Of a stretch of DNA of 6,609 nucleotides, positions 6,414 through 6,609 are shown piece after piece; position 1 is the first letter of the stretch; each line of letters begins with the position of its first letter. This stretch comes from Thermoplasmata archaeon. Its GTDB lineage: Archaea; Thermoplasmatota; DAOVMN01. The stretch lies in contig DAOVMN010000124.1 of the NCBI GenBank assembly GCA_030630685.1, positions 1 to 6,609 on the forward strand, given 5' to 3'. The position numbers and the translations under genes were made by a program. Under the pieces are notes generated by a model that was not told the origin of the DNA, searched no databases, and saw only the letters and a list, made by a program, of their open reading frames with translations.

Positions 6414-6429
6414 CCGCCCATCATCCGCC

Positions 6430-6609
6430 ATGTACTGGGCACTCATCGGAATCACAGCTGCTTTTCTCACCTCTTCTGGTTTTGTTCCCCAGATCCTCAA
6501 AGGGATTCGAACGAAACGCCTGAGAGATGTTTCCGCAGGAATGATGGTCATCTGGATAGCTGGGACCATGCTCTGGTTTCTTTACGGCTGGCATCTCGGG
6601 GACCTGATA
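6430..6609 (+). CDS. SemiSWEET/PQ-loop (MtN3-like) sugar transporter, 3' partial
   Basis: Sixty codons are present before the window ends, with no stop. The product begins MYWALIGITAAFLTSSGF with the PQ motif at residues 20-21 (GFVPQILKGIRTKR), then the SAGMMVIWIAGTMLWFLYG second helix. This is the SemiSWEET layout: helix 1 ending in a Pro-Gln kink, a basic loop (RTKRLRDVS), then helix 2. Family members have about 85-95 residues and three helices and work as dimers that let mono- or disaccharides cross the membrane, so roughly one helix is missing here. The ATG at 6430 gives the standard short N-terminus. Whether it belongs functionally with its neighbours is unclear. Its presence downstream of the peptidase may be incidental. 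Confidence 0.85.
   Translation, partial: MYWALIGITAAFLTSSGFVPQILKGIRTKRLRDVSAGMMVIWIAGTMLWFLYGWHLGDLI

Overview
The window looks archaeal, most likely euryarchaeal. Thermoplasmatota is a plausible guess, but no rRNA or marker gene is present to settle it. The evidence is a secreted protein with a PGF-CTERM-type C-terminal sorting signal, a polytopic membrane protein with the exosortase/archaeosortase catalytic motifs, and a textbook archaeal TATA box centred 26 bp upstream of a start codon with no Shine-Dalgarno (a leaderless gene). Shine-Dalgarno sequences do occur inside the other operon. There are no RNA genes, CRISPR arrays or mobile elements that I can see.

Layout. (1) Positions 1-1040, plus strand: the 3' part of a surface protein (PKD-like domain, two NEW3-like beta domains, PGF motif, membrane segment, basic tail); its beginning lies outside the window. 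(2) Positions 4499 down to 1046, minus strand: a tight three-gene operon that converges on gene 1. Its order is a PIG-L/LmbE deacetylase fused to a PfkB-family sugar kinase, an archaeosortase overlapping it by 4 bp, and a two-TM membrane protein with PH-like cytosolic domains overlapping the archaeosortase by 16 bp. (3) A 172-bp divergent intergenic region (4500-4671). (4) Positions 4672-6372, plus strand: a membrane-anchored or secreted gingipain-like (C25, clan CD) cysteine peptidase. (5) From 6430 to the window end, plus strand: the first 60 codons of a SemiSWEET/PQ-loop sugar transporter.

How the genes may work together. The archaeosortase and the PGF-CTERM protein are an evident enzyme/substrate pair type, lying next to each other in convergent orientation. 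Archaeosortases cut C-terminal signals and, in Haloferax, the mature protein becomes lipid-linked. Here the sortase is translationally coupled to a protein joining a PIG-L deacetylase (the family that de-N-acetylates GlcNAc-phosphatidylinositol in GPI-anchor synthesis and GlcNAc-inositol in mycothiol synthesis) to a small-molecule kinase of the ribokinase family, which includes sugar and myo-inositol kinases. My main hypothesis, as inference only, is that this operon makes an amino-sugar-containing (glyco)lipid and transfers surface proteins to it, a functional analogue of GPI anchoring. The divergent C25-like peptidase is another candidate for surface-protein processing or extracellular protein degradation.
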